Numbered from the stretch's first letter, positions 7,792 through 18,318 are shown. The stretch is DNA of 64,000 nucleotides from Streptococcus infantis (GCF_018499575.1 NZ_JAHDAP010000001.1:1-64000); one strand, 5' to 3'. Made by a program: numbers and translations. Notes: generated by a model from the sequence alone, not told the origin.

Positions 7792-7860
7792 TTGACAAGT
7801 GAGTGAGTACTCACTATAATAGTCTCATATTCAAAAGTGAGTGAATACTCACCTAGGAGG
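7792..7860 (+). promoter_or_regulatory. Promoter with two copies of a palindromic TetR-type operator
   Basis: TTGACA (7792-7797) and TATAAT (7815-7820) are exactly 17 bases apart. The spacer is almost filled by GTGAGTGAGTACTCAC (7799-7814), whose last 12 bases form a perfect palindrome. A second copy differing by one base (GTGAGTGAATACTCAC) lies at 7837-7852, just before the RBS AGGAGG (7855-7860). The copies are 38 bases apart. The first covers the core promoter and the second the early transcript. The likely repressor is the TetR protein at 9702 in the same unit (inference). Confidence 0.8.
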
Positions 7861-7866
7861 ATACAA

Positions 7867-8583
7867 ATGAAAACATTGCTACATATGCAAGATTTAGAAA
7901 AATCTTTTGGTCGTCAAATGGTCTTAGATCAGGTTGGTTTTGATTTAAAACCTGGAGAAATTATTGGTCTAATCGGTCCATCAGGTGCTGGTAAATCAAC
8001 TATGATTAAAACCATGTTAGGAATGGAAAAGGCGGATAGCGGTATGGCTTTAGTCTTAGACCACACCATGCCAAATCGTCACATTCTGGGAGATATTGGC
8101 TATATGGCGCAGTCAGATGCTCTTTATGAGGCCTTGTCAGGAAAAGAAAATTTAGAATTTTTCGGTCAGCTAAAAGGCCTATCAAAAAAAGTCTTAAAGG
8201 ATGAAATTGCCCATGTAGCTCAAGTAGTGGATTTGACAGAGCATTTAAGCAAGGCAGTATCTGGTTATTCCGGAGGAATGAAACGACGCTTGTCGCTAGC
8301 CATTGCACTTTTAGGAAATCCGCAACTCTTGATTTTGGACGAACCAACTGTTGGTATCGACCCTTCGCTTCGAAAGAAAATCTGGCAAGAGTTGATGACG
8401 CTCAGAGACAAGGGGGGAGGAATCTTAGTCACCACTCATGTTATGGATGAAGCAGAGCTTACGGATAAGGTTGGGCTCTTGTTAGGTGGAAAAATCATTG
8501 CCTTTGATACACCAAAAAATCTCAAAGAAGGTTATGGTGTTTCAAGTATTGAAGAAGTCTTTTTGAAGGCGGAAGGAGAGTAA
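7867..8583 (+). CDS. ABC exporter ATP-binding protein (DrrA/YhaQ-like)
   Basis: A 238-residue NBD: Walker A GPSGAGKST near residue 38-46, signature SGYSGGMKRRL near 133, Walker B LLILDEPTVGIDP near 152, switch histidine in TTHVMDEAEL. The C-terminus ends with IEEVFLKAEGE, the tail usual for DrrA-type exporters. The ATG at 7867 lies six bases after AGGAGG; an upstream GTG in the second operator copy is not credible. It pairs with the ABC-2 permease one base downstream. Substrate unknown; drug or toxic lipid export is typical for TetR-controlled pairs of this kind. Confidence 0.93.
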   Translation: MKTLLHMQDLEKSFGRQMVLDQVGFDLKPGEIIGLIGPSGAGKSTMIKTMLGMEKADSGMALVLDHTMPNRHILGDIGYMAQSDALYEALSGKENLEFFGQLKGLSKKVLKDEIAHVAQVVDLTEHLSKAVSGYSGGMKRRLSLAIALLGNPQLLILDEPTVGIDPSLRKKIWQELMTLRDKGGGILVTTHVMDEAELTDKVGLLLGGKIIAFDTPKNLKEGYGVSSIEEVFLKAEGE

Positions 8584-8584
8584 G

Positions 8585-9667
8585 ATGAGAACCTTAGCTA
8601 TTGCGAAAAAAGTGATAAAAGAATTGCTTCGTGACAAACGAACTCTTGCCATGATGTTTGTTGCGCCAGTATTTATTATGTGGTTGATGAATCTCATGTT
8701 TTCAGCTAGTACAGCCGTGAATATTAAACTAGCAACACAAGATCTTCCAACTAGTTTGGTGACGAAAATGGATGATGTAGACCATGTTAGTGTACAGACT
8801 TACAAGGACCTCGATCAAGCGAAGAAAGACTTAGCTGATGAAAAAGTAGATGCGGTGATTTCTTATAAAAATGGTGAATATCAAGTAGATTATGCTAATA
8901 CCGATGCCTCTAAAACATCTATGACTCGACAAGTATTGCGGACGAGTATCGCCAGTGAAGGAAGTAATCAACTAATGACTCGTGTCAAACAAGCTCTTCC
9001 ACAATTGAATTTGGAGGCAAAAGCACCAGAAATTAAGGAATCCTACCAGTATGGTGATGAAAATACAAGCTTTTTTACAAGTATGATTCCAGTTTTGATA
9101 GGCTTTGTAGTTTTCTTTTTTGTTTTTTTGATTTCAGGTATGGCACTTTTGAAAGAACGTACCAGTGGAACACTAGAGCGTTTATTAGCAACTCCAGTCA
9201 AACGTTCTGAAATCGTATATGGTTACATGTTGTCTTATGGTCTCATTGCGATTCTTCAAACAGCAGTCGTAGTCCTAGCGGCTATTTGGTTGTTAGATGT
9301 AGAAGTTGTTGGAAATCTATTTCATGTTATAATAGTTAATGTAGTACTGGCACTTGTGGCATTGGCCTTCGGAATTCTCTTGTCTACCTTGGCTAAATCA
9401 GAATTCCAAATGATGCAATTTATTCCTCTTGTGATTATGCCACAGCTCTTTTTATCAGGAATTATTCCATTGTCATCGATGGGAGACTGGGCTCAAACGG
9501 TAGGAAAGTTTTTGCCTTTAACCTACTCAGGTGATGCAATGAGTCAGATTATTCTTTACGGACGTGGCATTGGAGATATTTTGCCAAATATCGGCGTTCT
9601 ACTGATTTTCCTTGTCATCTTGACAATCCTTAATATTGTAGGCTTGCGCCGTTACCGTAAGGTTTAA
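8585..9667 (+). CDS. ABC-2 type exporter permease
   Basis: A 360-residue permease. One membrane segment near residues 20-40 is followed by a large extracellular domain (about 40-165, with YANTDASKTSM) and five membrane segments in the C-terminal half, the YhgE/ABC-2 layout. The motif LKERTSGTLERLLATPVKRSEIVYGYML is split here by the second segment and is characteristic of ABC2_membrane proteins. GGAGAG precedes the ATG and only one base separates it from the ATPase stop. It forms the membrane half of a homodimeric or heteromeric drug exporter. Confidence 0.93.
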   Translation: MRTLAIAKKVIKELLRDKRTLAMMFVAPVFIMWLMNLMFSASTAVNIKLATQDLPTSLVTKMDDVDHVSVQTYKDLDQAKKDLADEKVDAVISYKNGEYQVDYANTDASKTSMTRQVLRTSIASEGSNQLMTRVKQALPQLNLEAKAPEIKESYQYGDENTSFFTSMIPVLIGFVVFFFVFLISGMALLKERTSGTLERLLATPVKRSEIVYGYMLSYGLIAILQTAVVVLAAIWLLDVEVVGNLFHVIIVNVVLALVALAFGILLSTLAKSEFQMMQFIPLVIMPQLFLSGIIPLSSMGDWAQTVGKFLPLTYSGDAMSQIILYGRGIGDILPNIGVLLIFLVILTILNIVGLRRYRKV

Positions 9668-9701
9668 AGAGAAATAAAAAACTAAAAGGGATGAATGTTG
9701 A

Positions 9702-10325
9702 ATGGATAAGACTATTTTTGAATCATTTGAAGATTTCTTAGAGGAAGCAGATTATCCTCAAGGGAAGAAAAAAATCATGCGGTCGGCAGTGGACCTTATT
9801 TCGACCAAGGGTTATAATGGAACCTCTACCCTTCACATAGCCGAGCATGCTGGACTCAGTCAGGCCACCTTATTTAAGTATTTTAAAACGAAAGTCGATT
9901 TGTTAACGGCTATTTTACACCCTGTCGTTCCAGGGCTTTTCGGAAGTTTTTTTGAGGAACTGTTAACTTTTGAAACGACCGAAGAAAGGGTTCATTATCT
10001 TGTCCACAATCGCATGACCTATCTCAAAAAGAATCGTGCTCTGATGAAAATTATTTTGCATGAAATGTTTTCTAATAATAAGCTGAGATATGAACAGATT
10101 TTTATCTGGAATACTATTCAGGATAAACTTCTGACGCTCCACAAGGAATTGTTGGCAGATCCACGTGTTAATCCTGAATTAACGATTCCTCAAATGGTTC
10201 GCATCTGTGTAGGTCCTTTGTTAGCTTACTTCTCTCAACTATATATCGTCGGTGACAATGGCGAAGTGAGAAAAGAGGACTTAGACTTGTTAGAAAAACA
10301 AATCTTAGGTGGTTTGTGGAAGTAG
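9702..10325 (+). CDS. TetR/AcrR-family regulator of the ABC exporter
   Basis: A 207-residue protein. The N-terminal helix-turn-helix (about residues 25-70) contains TSTLHIAEHAGLSQATLFKYF, the classical TetR signature. The C-terminal ligand domain is divergent. It is third in the exporter unit, 34 bases after the permease, which suggests repression of the whole unit through the paired operator at 7799/7837. The RBS is modest (AAAGGG). The inducer is probably an exporter substrate (inference). Confidence 0.92.
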   Translation: MDKTIFESFEDFLEEADYPQGKKKIMRSAVDLISTKGYNGTSTLHIAEHAGLSQATLFKYFKTKVDLLTAILHPVVPGLFGSFFEELLTFETTEERVHYLVHNRMTYLKKNRALMKIILHEMFSNNKLRYEQIFIWNTIQDKLLTLHKELLADPRVNPELTIPQMVRICVGPLLAYFSQLYIVGDNGEVRKEDLDLLEKQILGGLWK

Positions 10326-10346
10326 AAGTTTTCTAAATATTAAATA

Positions 10347-10377
10347 AAAAAACAACTTTTAAAAGTTGTTTTTTTGT
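10347..10377. terminator. Bidirectional terminator between convergent genes
   Basis: Perfect palindrome AACAACTTTTAAAAGTTGTT at 10351-10370, with A run on the left and T run on the right, so it can stop transcription from both the exporter unit and the sczA side. Confidence 0.85.
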
Positions 10378-10396
10378 TTAATTGGATTTTTGTTCT

Positions 10397-10936
10397 TTAT
10401 TTAGAACTTGCTTTTAGGATTTCTAGATAAAAATCAACCACTTCTCGCTCAGAATAAATTTTTCCTTCTCTGAGCCACCAAGTTAACGTCTCGATAAAGT
10501 TTGTTACAACAAAGTGCTTGAGGTAGGAGTCAGGAATATTAGGATAGGCAACTTGTAAGTCCTCTACAACCATGGGGTAGACGTGGTGTTCCAATTCTTT
10601 CTGTAATTGACGGAGGAAGTAGTCATTTTTTGAAAAAAGGAGGCTGGTGATATGGTCTTGATTTTTCTTAAAATGCAAAAAGATATGAGCCAAATAAGCT
10701 TCTTTAGATATATTTTTCTCACATTCAAAAAGATGATGGAAGAGATAACGGCAGAGCTCGTCTAGGAGTAATTCTTTACTTTCATAATGGCTATAAAAGG
10801 TGGAACGACCGACATCTGCTAGGTCTATTATCTCCTGAACAGTGATGGTTTCAAAGTTTTTTTGATTTAGTAATTGTAAGAAAGCAGCATAGATAGCTTT
10901 TCGAGTCTTGGTAATGCGACGATCTTGAGTACTCAT
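10397..10936 (-). CDS. sczA: Zinc-responsive TetR-family regulator SczA
   Basis: A 179-residue TetR protein with HTH at about residues 10-55 (ITVQEIIDLADVGRSTFYSHY). It is transcribed away from czcD, with 133 bases between the start codons that hold several TGAACA/TGTTCA half-sites. In the pneumococcus SczA represses czcD without zinc and activates it with zinc, using TGTTCA-type repeats (knowledge). The gene pair, orientation and half-sites all agree here. The C-terminal half has several His, Cys and Glu residues that could bind zinc. Identification as SczA rests on context plus the operator, not on a search. Confidence 0.88.
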   Translation of the reverse strand: MSTQDRRITKTRKAIYAAFLQLLNQKNFETITVQEIIDLADVGRSTFYSHYESKELLLDELCRYLFHHLFECEKNISKEAYLAHIFLHFKKNQDHITSLLFSKNDYFLRQLQKELEHHVYPMVVEDLQVAYPNIPDSYLKHFVVTNFIETLTWWLREGKIYSEREVVDFYLEILKASSK

Positions 10937-10946
10937 ATGAACAATT

Positions 10947-11040
10947 TGAACAAACTGTTCAGTAACTTACAAACTGAACAGAATGCTTCTATCCTTTCTG
11001 TTGATAGTATTGGATAATAGATAATGAACAAGATGTTCAT
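10947..11040. promoter_or_regulatory. SczA-type operator array between sczA and czcD
   Basis: Three related dyads: TGAACA-AAC-TGTTCA (10947-10961); CTGTTCAGT (10955-10963) facing ACTGAACAG (10973-10981); and ATGAACA-AGA-TGTTCAT (11024-11040), which ends 29 bases before the czcD start. The first two sit next to the sczA start (autoregulation) and the third overlaps the czcD promoter region. The half-site matches that known for SczA. Confidence 0.8.
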
Positions 11041-11069
11041 GAATCTATTATATCAGAGGATTAAGGATT

Positions 11070-11972
11070 ATGAAGACAAAACATGCTGTTTGGTTAGCAT
11101 TTTTCTTGAATTTGAGTTATGCCATTGTCGAGTTTATCGCTGGAGGAGTATTTGGATCGAGTGCAGTTCTTGCTGATTCCGTTCACGACATGGGAGATGC
11201 AATCGCAATTGGGGTATCAGCCGTTCTAGAAACGATCTCCAATCGTGAAGAGGATAGCCGTTACACCTTGGGTTACAAACGATTTAGCCTTCTAGGAGCT
11301 TTGATAACGGCTGTGATTCTGATGACAGGATCAGTTTTTGTCATTTTGGAAAATATAACGAAAATCTTTCATCCCCAACCTGTCAATGATGAGGGCATTC
11401 TCTGGCTAGGGATCATCGCGGTTACGATCAATGTGCTAGCGAGTTTAGTGGTTCGTAATGGGAAAACAAAGAACGAGTCGATTCTTAGCCTGCATTTTCT
11501 GGAAGACACACTTGGTTGGGTCGCCGTCATCCTGATGGCTATTATTCTACGATTTACGGATTGGTATATCTTAGATCCTCTCTTGTCGCTTGTCATTTCC
11601 TTCTTTATCTTGTCAAAAGCCATTCCACGTTTTTGGTCTACGCTAAAGATTTTCTTGGATGCTGTACCAGAAGGAGTGGATATCGAGCAAGTAACGAGTG
11701 ATTTGGAGCAATTGGAGTATGTGGCCAGTGTGAATCAGCTCAATCTCTGGACCATGGATGGTTTGGAGAAAAATGCCATTATTCACGTTTGTCTGGAGCA
11801 TGTCAAGCATATGGAGGTCTGTAAAGAATCTATCCGAGACTTGCTCAAAGAGAGTGGCTTTCAAAATGTCACCATTGAGGTGGATGAAGACTTAGCAACC
11901 CACCGAGCTCATAAGCGTAATGTCGAAGAGCTGGAATCTAGTCAAAGTCATGATTACGATCATCGTCATTGA
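11070..11972 (+). CDS. czcD: Zinc efflux transporter CzcD (cation diffusion facilitator)
   Basis: A 300-residue CDF protein with six membrane segments. The metal site residues are visible: DSVHDMGD in TM2 (about residues 36-43) and HFLEDTLG in TM5. The cytoplasmic C-terminal domain runs from about 205 and ends in a His-rich tail (HDYDHRH) typical of zinc transporters. It exports Zn2+ in exchange for protons. The ATG follows AAGGA. It is divergent from sczA and is followed 79 bases later by a zinc alcohol dehydrogenase. Confidence 0.94.
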   Translation: MKTKHAVWLAFFLNLSYAIVEFIAGGVFGSSAVLADSVHDMGDAIAIGVSAVLETISNREEDSRYTLGYKRFSLLGALITAVILMTGSVFVILENITKIFHPQPVNDEGILWLGIIAVTINVLASLVVRNGKTKNESILSLHFLEDTLGWVAVILMAIILRFTDWYILDPLLSLVISFFILSKAIPRFWSTLKIFLDAVPEGVDIEQVTSDLEQLEYVASVNQLNLWTMDGLEKNAIIHVCLEHVKHMEVCKESIRDLLKESGFQNVTIEVDEDLATHRAHKRNVEELESSQSHDYDHRH

Positions 11973-12051
11973 TGAAGCGTAGTATAAGTGAGCGAAAGCT
12001 TCATAAAAAGTGTATACTTGAAGTAAGTTAGATACAGAGAGGTAAATGTTT

Positions 12052-13089
12052 ATGAAATCAGTAGTTTACACAAAGGCAGGTCAGGTCGGCATTGAGGAAA
12101 TTAAACGTCCAAGTATTCAAGAAGCAGATGATGTGATTATCCGTGTGGTTCGTGCTTGCGTTTGTGGTTCGGACCTTTGGAGTTATCGCAATCCAGATAT
12201 TAAAGAGGGCCACAAAAATAGTGGACACGAAGCGATTGGAATCGTTGAAGAAATTGGAGAAGCCATTACAACGGTCAAGCCCGGTGATTTTGTCATTGCC
12301 CCTTTCACACATGGTTGTGGCCAGTGTGATGCCTGTCGTTCGGGCTTTGATGGTTCTTGTGACCGACACATTGGTAACAACTTTTCTGGTGGTGTACAAG
12401 CTGAGTATATCCGTTTCCACTTTGCCAATTGGGCACTCGTCAAAATACCTAGACAACCGTCTGACTACACAGAAGGGATGCTTAAGTCTCTCTTGACTCT
12501 GGCTGATGTCATGCCGACTGGCTATCATGCAGCGCGTGTGGCTCATGTGAAACCAGGAGATAAAGTTGTCGTTATTGGCGATGGAGCTGTTGGCCAATGT
12601 GCCGTGATTGCGGCTAAGATGCGTGGGGCTTCACAAATTGTCCTTATGAGTCGTCACGAAGATCGTCAAAAGATGGCCTTGGAGTCAGGTGCGACAGCCG
12701 TTGTAGCTGAGCGAGGAGCAGAAGGGATTGCCAAGGTGCGTGAAATTCTCGGCGGTGGAGCAGATGCAGCTCTTGAATGTGTTGGTACCGAGGCGGCTGT
12801 TGAGCAAGCCCTTGGGGTCCTTCATAATGGGGGACGCTTAGGTTTTGTCGGTGTGCCTCACTACAATAATCGTGTCCTTGGATCCACATTTGCCCAAAAC
12901 CTTTCCGTGGCAGGAGGAGCAGCTTCTGCAACAACATACGATAAGCAATTCTTGCTCAAAGCTGTTCTTGATGGTGATATCAATCCAGGTCGTGTCTTTA
13001 CTTCAAGCTATAAACTGAAAGATATCGACCAAGCTTATAAGGATATGGATGAACGTAAGACTATTAAATCTATGATTGTGATGGATTAA
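12052..13089 (+). CDS. Zinc-containing alcohol dehydrogenase
   Basis: A 345-residue medium-chain dehydrogenase. The catalytic zinc ligands are seen in ACVCGSD and GHEAIGIVEE, and the structural zinc is bound by four Cys in HGCGQCDACRSGFDGSC. The Rossmann motif is GDGAVGQCAV near residue 172. The ATG at 12052 is preferred because GAGAGG ends nine bases upstream; an ATG at 12046 would be only three bases from it. In the pneumococcus a comparable gene sits beside czcD behind the MerR-type regulator NmlR and helps with aldehyde and nitric oxide stress (knowledge). No MerR gene is present in the 79-base gap here. A hairpin-like repeat (TGAAGC/GCTTCA) lies in that gap. Confidence 0.92.
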   Translation: MKSVVYTKAGQVGIEEIKRPSIQEADDVIIRVVRACVCGSDLWSYRNPDIKEGHKNSGHEAIGIVEEIGEAITTVKPGDFVIAPFTHGCGQCDACRSGFDGSCDRHIGNNFSGGVQAEYIRFHFANWALVKIPRQPSDYTEGMLKSLLTLADVMPTGYHAARVAHVKPGDKVVVIGDGAVGQCAVIAAKMRGASQIVLMSRHEDRQKMALESGATAVVAERGAEGIAKVREILGGGADAALECVGTEAAVEQALGVLHNGGRLGFVGVPHYNNRVLGSTFAQNLSVAGGAASATTYDKQFLLKAVLDGDINPGRVFTSSYKLKDIDQAYKDMDERKTIKSMIVMD

Positions 13090-13229
13090 TACTCTTCAAA
13101 AATCTCTTCAAACCACGTCAGCTTCGTCTTGGATTATATATGTGACTGACTTCGTCAGTCTTATCTACAACCTCAAAGCAGTGCTTTGAGCAGCTTGCGG
13201 CTCGCTTCCTAGTTTGCTCTTTGAGTATA
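13089..13229. repeat. BOX-type repeat element (boxA-boxB-boxC)
   Basis: The segment begins ATACTCTTCAAAAATC, contains CTCTTCAAACCACGTCAGC, the boxB hairpins GACTGACTTCGTCAGTC and CTCAAAGCAGTGCTTTGAG, and ends GCTTCCTAGTTTGCTC plus TTTGAGTATA. Its ends are inverted (ATACTC/GAGTAT). This is the modular BOX element known from pneumococcus and relatives, with a single boxB. It starts at the last base of the dehydrogenase stop codon and so lies in its 3' untranslated region. Confidence 0.9.
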
Positions 13230-13237
13230 AAAAAGAA

Positions 13238-13279
13238 AATCCTAATAGAGAACTGAGAAGCTCTTATTAGGATTTTTTG
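13238..13279. terminator. Bidirectional terminator between adh and galR
   Basis: Ten-base stem AATCCTAATA/TATTAGGATT with an inner GAG/CTC extension, flanked by A-rich and T-rich runs, lying between convergent genes. Confidence 0.88.
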
Positions 13280-13295
13280 TATTCAACTCTTGTAC

Positions 13296-14457
<1,162 letters not shown>

Positions 14458-14465
14458 GAATTCAT

Positions 14466-15644
14466 ATGACACAACATCTTACTGCTGATGCACTTCGCAA
14501 GGATTTTCTTGCTGTTTTTGGTCAAGAAGCAGATCAAACCTTCTTCTCACCAGGCCGTATCAACCTGATTGGGGAGCATACTGACTACAACGGTGGCCAT
14601 GTTTTCCCGGCAGCTATTTCACTCGGAACTTATGGGGCTGCTCGTAAACGTGATGACCAAGTCTTGCGTTTCTACTCAGCAAACTTTGAGGACAAAGGAA
14701 TTATCGAAGTTCCTCTAGCTGACCTTAAGTTTGAGAAAGAGCACAACTGGACCAACTATTCAAAAGGTGTCCTTCATTTCTTGCAAGAAGCTGGGCATGT
14801 GATTGACAAAGGTTTTGATTTCTATGTCTTTGGGAATATCCCAAATGGTGCGGGCTTGTCTTCTTCAGCTTCTTTGGAGCTTTTGACTGGTGTCGTAGCA
14901 GAATATCTCTTTGACCTAAAATTGGATCGTCTAGACTTAGTTAAAATCGGAAAACTAACAGAAAATAACTTTATCGGTGTTAACTCTGGTATCATGGACC
15001 AATTTGCTATCGGTATGGGAGCAGATCAACGAGCTATTTACCTAGATACAAATACTCTAGAATACGACTTGGTTCCACTTGATTTGAAGGAAAATGTTGT
15101 TGTGATCATGAATACCAACAAACGCCGTGAGCTAGCAGATTCTAAGTACAATGAACGTCGTGCTGAATGTGAAAAAGCGGTAGAAGAACTCCAAGTGGCC
15201 TTGGATATCCAGACTTTAGGCGAATTGGATGAATGGGCTTTTGATGAATACAGCTACCTAATCAAAGACGCAAATCGTTTGAAACGTGCTCGCCACGCCG
15301 TTCTTGAAAACCAACGTACCCTTAAAGCGCAAGCAGCACTTCAAGCAGGAGATTTGGACAAGTTTGGTCGTTTGATGAATGCATCTCACGTTTCTCTTGA
15401 GCATGATTATGAAGTGACTGGATTGGAATTAGATACCCTTGTTCATACGGCTTGGGCTCAAGAAGGTGTTCTCGGTGCTCGTATGACAGGAGCAGGTTTC
15501 GGTGGCTGTGCGATCGCCTTGGTTCAAAAAGATGCGGTTGAGGCCTTTAAAGAAGCTGTTGGCAAGCACTATGAAGAAATCGTTGGCTATGCACCAAGCT
15601 TCTATATCGCTGAAGTGGCAGGTGGAACTCGCGTTCTTGAATAG
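14466..15644 (+). CDS. galK: Galactokinase
   Basis: A 392-residue GHMP kinase. The galactokinase signature [19 protein letters not shown] (residues about 30-48), the ATP loop [11 protein letters not shown] (about 122-132) and the C-terminal GHMP motif [13 protein letters not shown] (about 340-352) are all present. It phosphorylates galactose at C1, the first step of the Leloir pathway in the cytoplasm. The length equals the family norm. It is followed by galT after 18 bases with an AGGAGG RBS. Confidence 0.97.
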   Translation: MTQHLTADALRKDFLAVFGQEADQTFFSPGRINLIGEHTDYNGGHVFPAAISLGTYGAARKRDDQVLRFYSANFEDKGIIEVPLADLKFEKEHNWTNYSKGVLHFLQEAGHVIDKGFDFYVFGNIPNGAGLSSSASLELLTGVVAEYLFDLKLDRLDLVKIGKLTENNFIGVNSGIMDQFAIGMGADQRAIYLDTNTLEYDLVPLDLKENVVVIMNTNKRRELADSKYNERRAECEKAVEELQVALDIQTLGELDEWAFDEYSYLIKDANRLKRARHAVLENQRTLKAQAALQAGDLDKFGRLMNASHVSLEHDYEVTGLELDTLVHTAWAQEGVLGARMTGAGFGGCAIALVQKDAVEAFKEAVGKHYEEIVGYAPSFYIAEVAGGTRVLE

Positions 15645-15662
15645 TCAGAAGGAGGTTTTCTA

Positions 15663-17144
15663 GTGACCTTAGTAGAAAATTTTGTGACTAAAGTCATTGC
15701 AGAAAGTAGCTTTGAAGAGTTGGATCGGATTTATTTGACCAATCGTGTTTTAGCACTAGTTGGAGATGGTGCTCTGGAAGTTAAGACTGACCAGGATAAC
15801 TTGATTGATCTCAAAGATCAGCTTGTCGAGGAAGCCGTTCGCTTGGAAACGATTGAAGATAGTCTGGCTGCGCGTGAAATTCTCGGTGCAGACCTCATGG
15901 ACTTGGTAACCCCTTGTCCAAGTCAGGTCAATCGTGACTTTTGGGCTACCTATGCCCAGTCACCAGAGCAGGCGATTGCGGACTTCTACCAACTCAGTCA
16001 GAAGAATGACTACATCAAACTAAAGGCTATCGCAAAGAATATTGCTTATCGTGTACCGTCTGACTACGGTGAACTGGAGATTACCATCAATCTGTCTAAG
16101 CCTGAAAAGGATCCAAAGGAGATTGCGGCAGCTAAGTTGGTTAAATCCAGTAACTATCCTCAATGTCAGCTCTGTATGGAAAATGAAGGCTATCATGGTC
16201 GTGTCAATCATCCTGCTAGAAGCAATCATCGTATTATACGTTTTGATATTTCTGGGCAGGAGTGGGGCTTCCAGTATTCGCCTTACGCTTACTTTAATGA
16301 GCACTGTATTTTCCTAGACAGCCAACATCGTCCCATGGCTATTAGTCGCCAAAGTTTTAAACGTTTGTTAGCGATTGTGGAGCAGTTCCCAGGCTACTTT
16401 GCTGGTTCAAATGCTGACCTACCAATTGTTGGTGGTTCAATCTTGACCCATGATCATTACCAAGGTGGGCGCCATGTATTCCCAATGGAAGTGGCTCCTA
16501 TTCAGAAAAGCTTTACCTTTGAAGGTTTTGAATCAGTCAAAGCAGGAATTGTTCAGTGGCCTATGTCTGTGATTCGATTGACGTCGGATTCAAAAGACGA
16601 GCTGACCAACCTTGCTGAGAAAATCTTACTTTCTTGGCGTCAGTATTCAGATCCAAGTGTGAAGGTCTTGGCAGAAAGTAATGGAACACCGCATCACACT
16701 ATCACACCGATAGCCCGTAAGCGAGATGGGCAGTTTGAGTTGGATTTGGTCTTGAGAGACAATCAAACATCTCCAGAGCATCCAGATGGTATCTATCATC
16801 CCCACAAGGATGTCCAACATATCAAGAAGGAAAATATCGGCTTGATAGAGGTTATGGGATTGGCTATCTTGCCACCACGCTTGAAGGAAGAAGTGGAGCA
16901 GGTTGCAGCTTACCTGGTTGGAGAGGATGTTTCAGTAGCAGATTATCACCAAGAATGGGCGGATGAGTTGAAGGAATCCCATCCTGGATTGACTGACAAA
17001 GACCAAGCTCTTAATATCGTTCAAGAATCTGTTGGAAAAATCTTTGCTCGAGTTTTGGAAGATGCAGGAGTTTACAAGCAAACAGAAGAAGGACAAGTTG
17101 CCTTTATGCGCTTTGTGGAGCAGGTTGGAGTTTTACCTGAATAA
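15663..17144 (+). CDS. galT: UDP-glucose-hexose-1-phosphate uridylyltransferase, class II
   Basis: A 493-residue class II GalT, the type found in Firmicutes (longer than the 350-residue class I). It starts with GTG at 15663 after a strong AGGAGG; no nearby ATG fits better. Motifs include [15 protein letters not shown] and the catalytic-site stretch [15 protein letters not shown]. It exchanges the UMP moiety between UDP-glucose and galactose-1-phosphate. galE and galM are not in this window. Confidence 0.96.
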   Translation: MTLVENFVTKVIAESSFEELDRIYLTNRVLALVGDGALEVKTDQDNLIDLKDQLVEEAVRLETIEDSLAAREILGADLMDLVTPCPSQVNRDFWATYAQSPEQAIADFYQLSQKNDYIKLKAIAKNIAYRVPSDYGELEITINLSKPEKDPKEIAAAKLVKSSNYPQCQLCMENEGYHGRVNHPARSNHRIIRFDISGQEWGFQYSPYAYFNEHCIFLDSQHRPMAISRQSFKRLLAIVEQFPGYFAGSNADLPIVGGSILTHDHYQGGRHVFPMEVAPIQKSFTFEGFESVKAGIVQWPMSVIRLTSDSKDELTNLAEKILLSWRQYSDPSVKVLAESNGTPHHTITPIARKRDGQFELDLVLRDNQTSPEHPDGIYHPHKDVQHIKKENIGLIEVMGLAILPPRLKEEVEQVAAYLVGEDVSVADYHQEWADELKESHPGLTDKDQALNIVQESVGKIFARVLEDAGVYKQTEEGQVAFMRFVEQVGVLPE

Positions 17145-17213
17145 GTGCTTCTCTCTTGCGTAGAGTCTTGAAAAGTAGTATCATAGTGTCGTTTGAAATA
17201 TCAGGAGGAACGT

Positions 17214-17618
17214 ATGAAAGATTTTCACTTTGACGCTATATCTGCCTTTGAAAATTACGAAATCGAAAAAATGAGAGATGGTCACGTTGTGGTAACAACA
17301 AAAGTAGTGGACTCTTCACTCAACTATTATGGAAATGCCCATGGAGGCTATCTATTTACCCTATGTGACCAAATCAGTGGTCTTGTGGTGATTTCGCTTG
17401 GTTTAGACGGAGTGACACTCCAGTCATCCATCAACTATCTGAAAGCAGGAAATCTAGGGGATGTTCTCACTATCAAAGGAGAATGTGTCCATCATGGACG
17501 TACCACTTGTGTCGTCGATGTTGATATCACCAACCAAGATGGCCGAAATGTCTGCAAGGCAACCTTCACCATGTTTGTCACAGGCCAACGGTCTGAAGAT
17601 AGACAGGTGAGGATATAA
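17214..17618 (+). CDS. PaaI-type hotdog thioesterase
   Basis: A 134-residue single hotdog domain with the family motif NYYGNAHGGYLFTLCDQISG at about residues 40-59, where the Asn/His-Gly-Gly segment sits at the active site. Enzymes of this group hydrolyse acyl-CoA or aryl-CoA thioesters; the substrate here is unknown. The ATG at 17214 lies five bases after AGGAGG (17203-17208), which excludes the upstream in-frame ATG at 17193. It lies 69 bases after galT and may share its transcript. Confidence 0.9.
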   Translation: MKDFHFDAISAFENYEIEKMRDGHVVVTTKVVDSSLNYYGNAHGGYLFTLCDQISGLVVISLGLDGVTLQSSINYLKAGNLGDVLTIKGECVHHGRTTCVVDVDITNQDGRNVCKATFTMFVTGQRSEDRQVRI

Positions 17619-17696
17619 ATTAAAATGAGTAGATAGTTACGCCCTAAAAACCCAGAGTGTGTTCACTATCCACAACTCTATAAATTTTAATACATT

Positions 17697-17731
17697 TAAA
17701 AAGCGAGGTCTGATGACTTCGCTTTTATTTG
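17697..17731. terminator. Bidirectional terminator overlapping a stop codon
   Basis: A 12-bp stem (AAAAGCGAGGTC against GACTTCGCTTTT, loop TGAT). On the plus strand it ends the galactose/thioesterase transcript. On the minus strand it is followed by TTTTTAAAT and overlaps the stop codon of the XRE gene at 17725. Confidence 0.85.
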
Positions 17732-18318
17732 ATAGTGAAGAAAGTATGTAAGAGCCAATAAAATAGCAGAGCAAAAGCGCCAATTCCAAGGCCAAATAGA
17801 ATGGGAAGGATGATTCTTTGGTAGGGAGCCTTACCCCTTTCTTCAGCTTCTTCAATCTCGCTAAGGTTACGTCCTTGAACATAGGCGACAATCTGTCGAT
17901 AGGTGCGAAGATTATGCTGTTTCTTGAATTTTTCAATGCGTAGAGCGTAGAACATAGCGATAGCAAAAATCAAGCAACTAATAGCGATACCATACCAATC
18001 CAAATAAAGAATTAAGGGTATGCTGATGATAGGAAAACCAAATAGCAGTATGCTAAAGATTATTCCATCTTTTTGATAACGTATAAATTCTTGGTCGTGA
18101 ATAATTTGTTTCATAGTTTCCAAATCTCCTTTTACTAGTTTGTCTAATGACACTTCAAAGACCTTGCTCAGCAAGAGTAGGTTTTGAATATCAGGGTAGG
18201 TCGCGCCACGCTCCCAGTTGGAAATGGATTGGCGACTGACAAAAATTATTTCAGCTAAATCATATTGAGATAAGTTTTTCTTTTTACGATAGTGCTGGAT
18301 TTGTTTTCCGACTTGCAT
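17725..18318 (-). CDS. XRE-family regulator with a C-terminal membrane domain
   Basis: A 197-residue protein. Residues 1-60 are a Cro/CI helix-turn-helix (LSQYDLAEIIFVSRQSISNWERG). After a linker, three membrane segments are predicted at about 87-105, 107-125 and 168-190. Membrane-anchored XRE proteins of this kind are common in streptococci and lactobacilli, usually as autoregulated genes of unknown target. The RBS on the minus strand is GAGGAAA. A -10 like TATAAT (plus-strand ATTATA at 18353-18358) lies upstream. The gap 18319-18461 shows nothing else. Confidence 0.88.
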   Translation of the reverse strand: MQVGKQIQHYRKKKNLSQYDLAEIIFVSRQSISNWERGATYPDIQNLLLLSKVFEVSLDKLVKGDLETMKQIIHDQEFIRYQKDGIIFSILLFGFPIISIPLILYLDWYGIAISCLIFAIAMFYALRIEKFKKQHNLRTYRQIVAYVQGRNLSEIEEAEERGKAPYQRIILPILFGLGIGAFALLFYWLLHTFFTIK

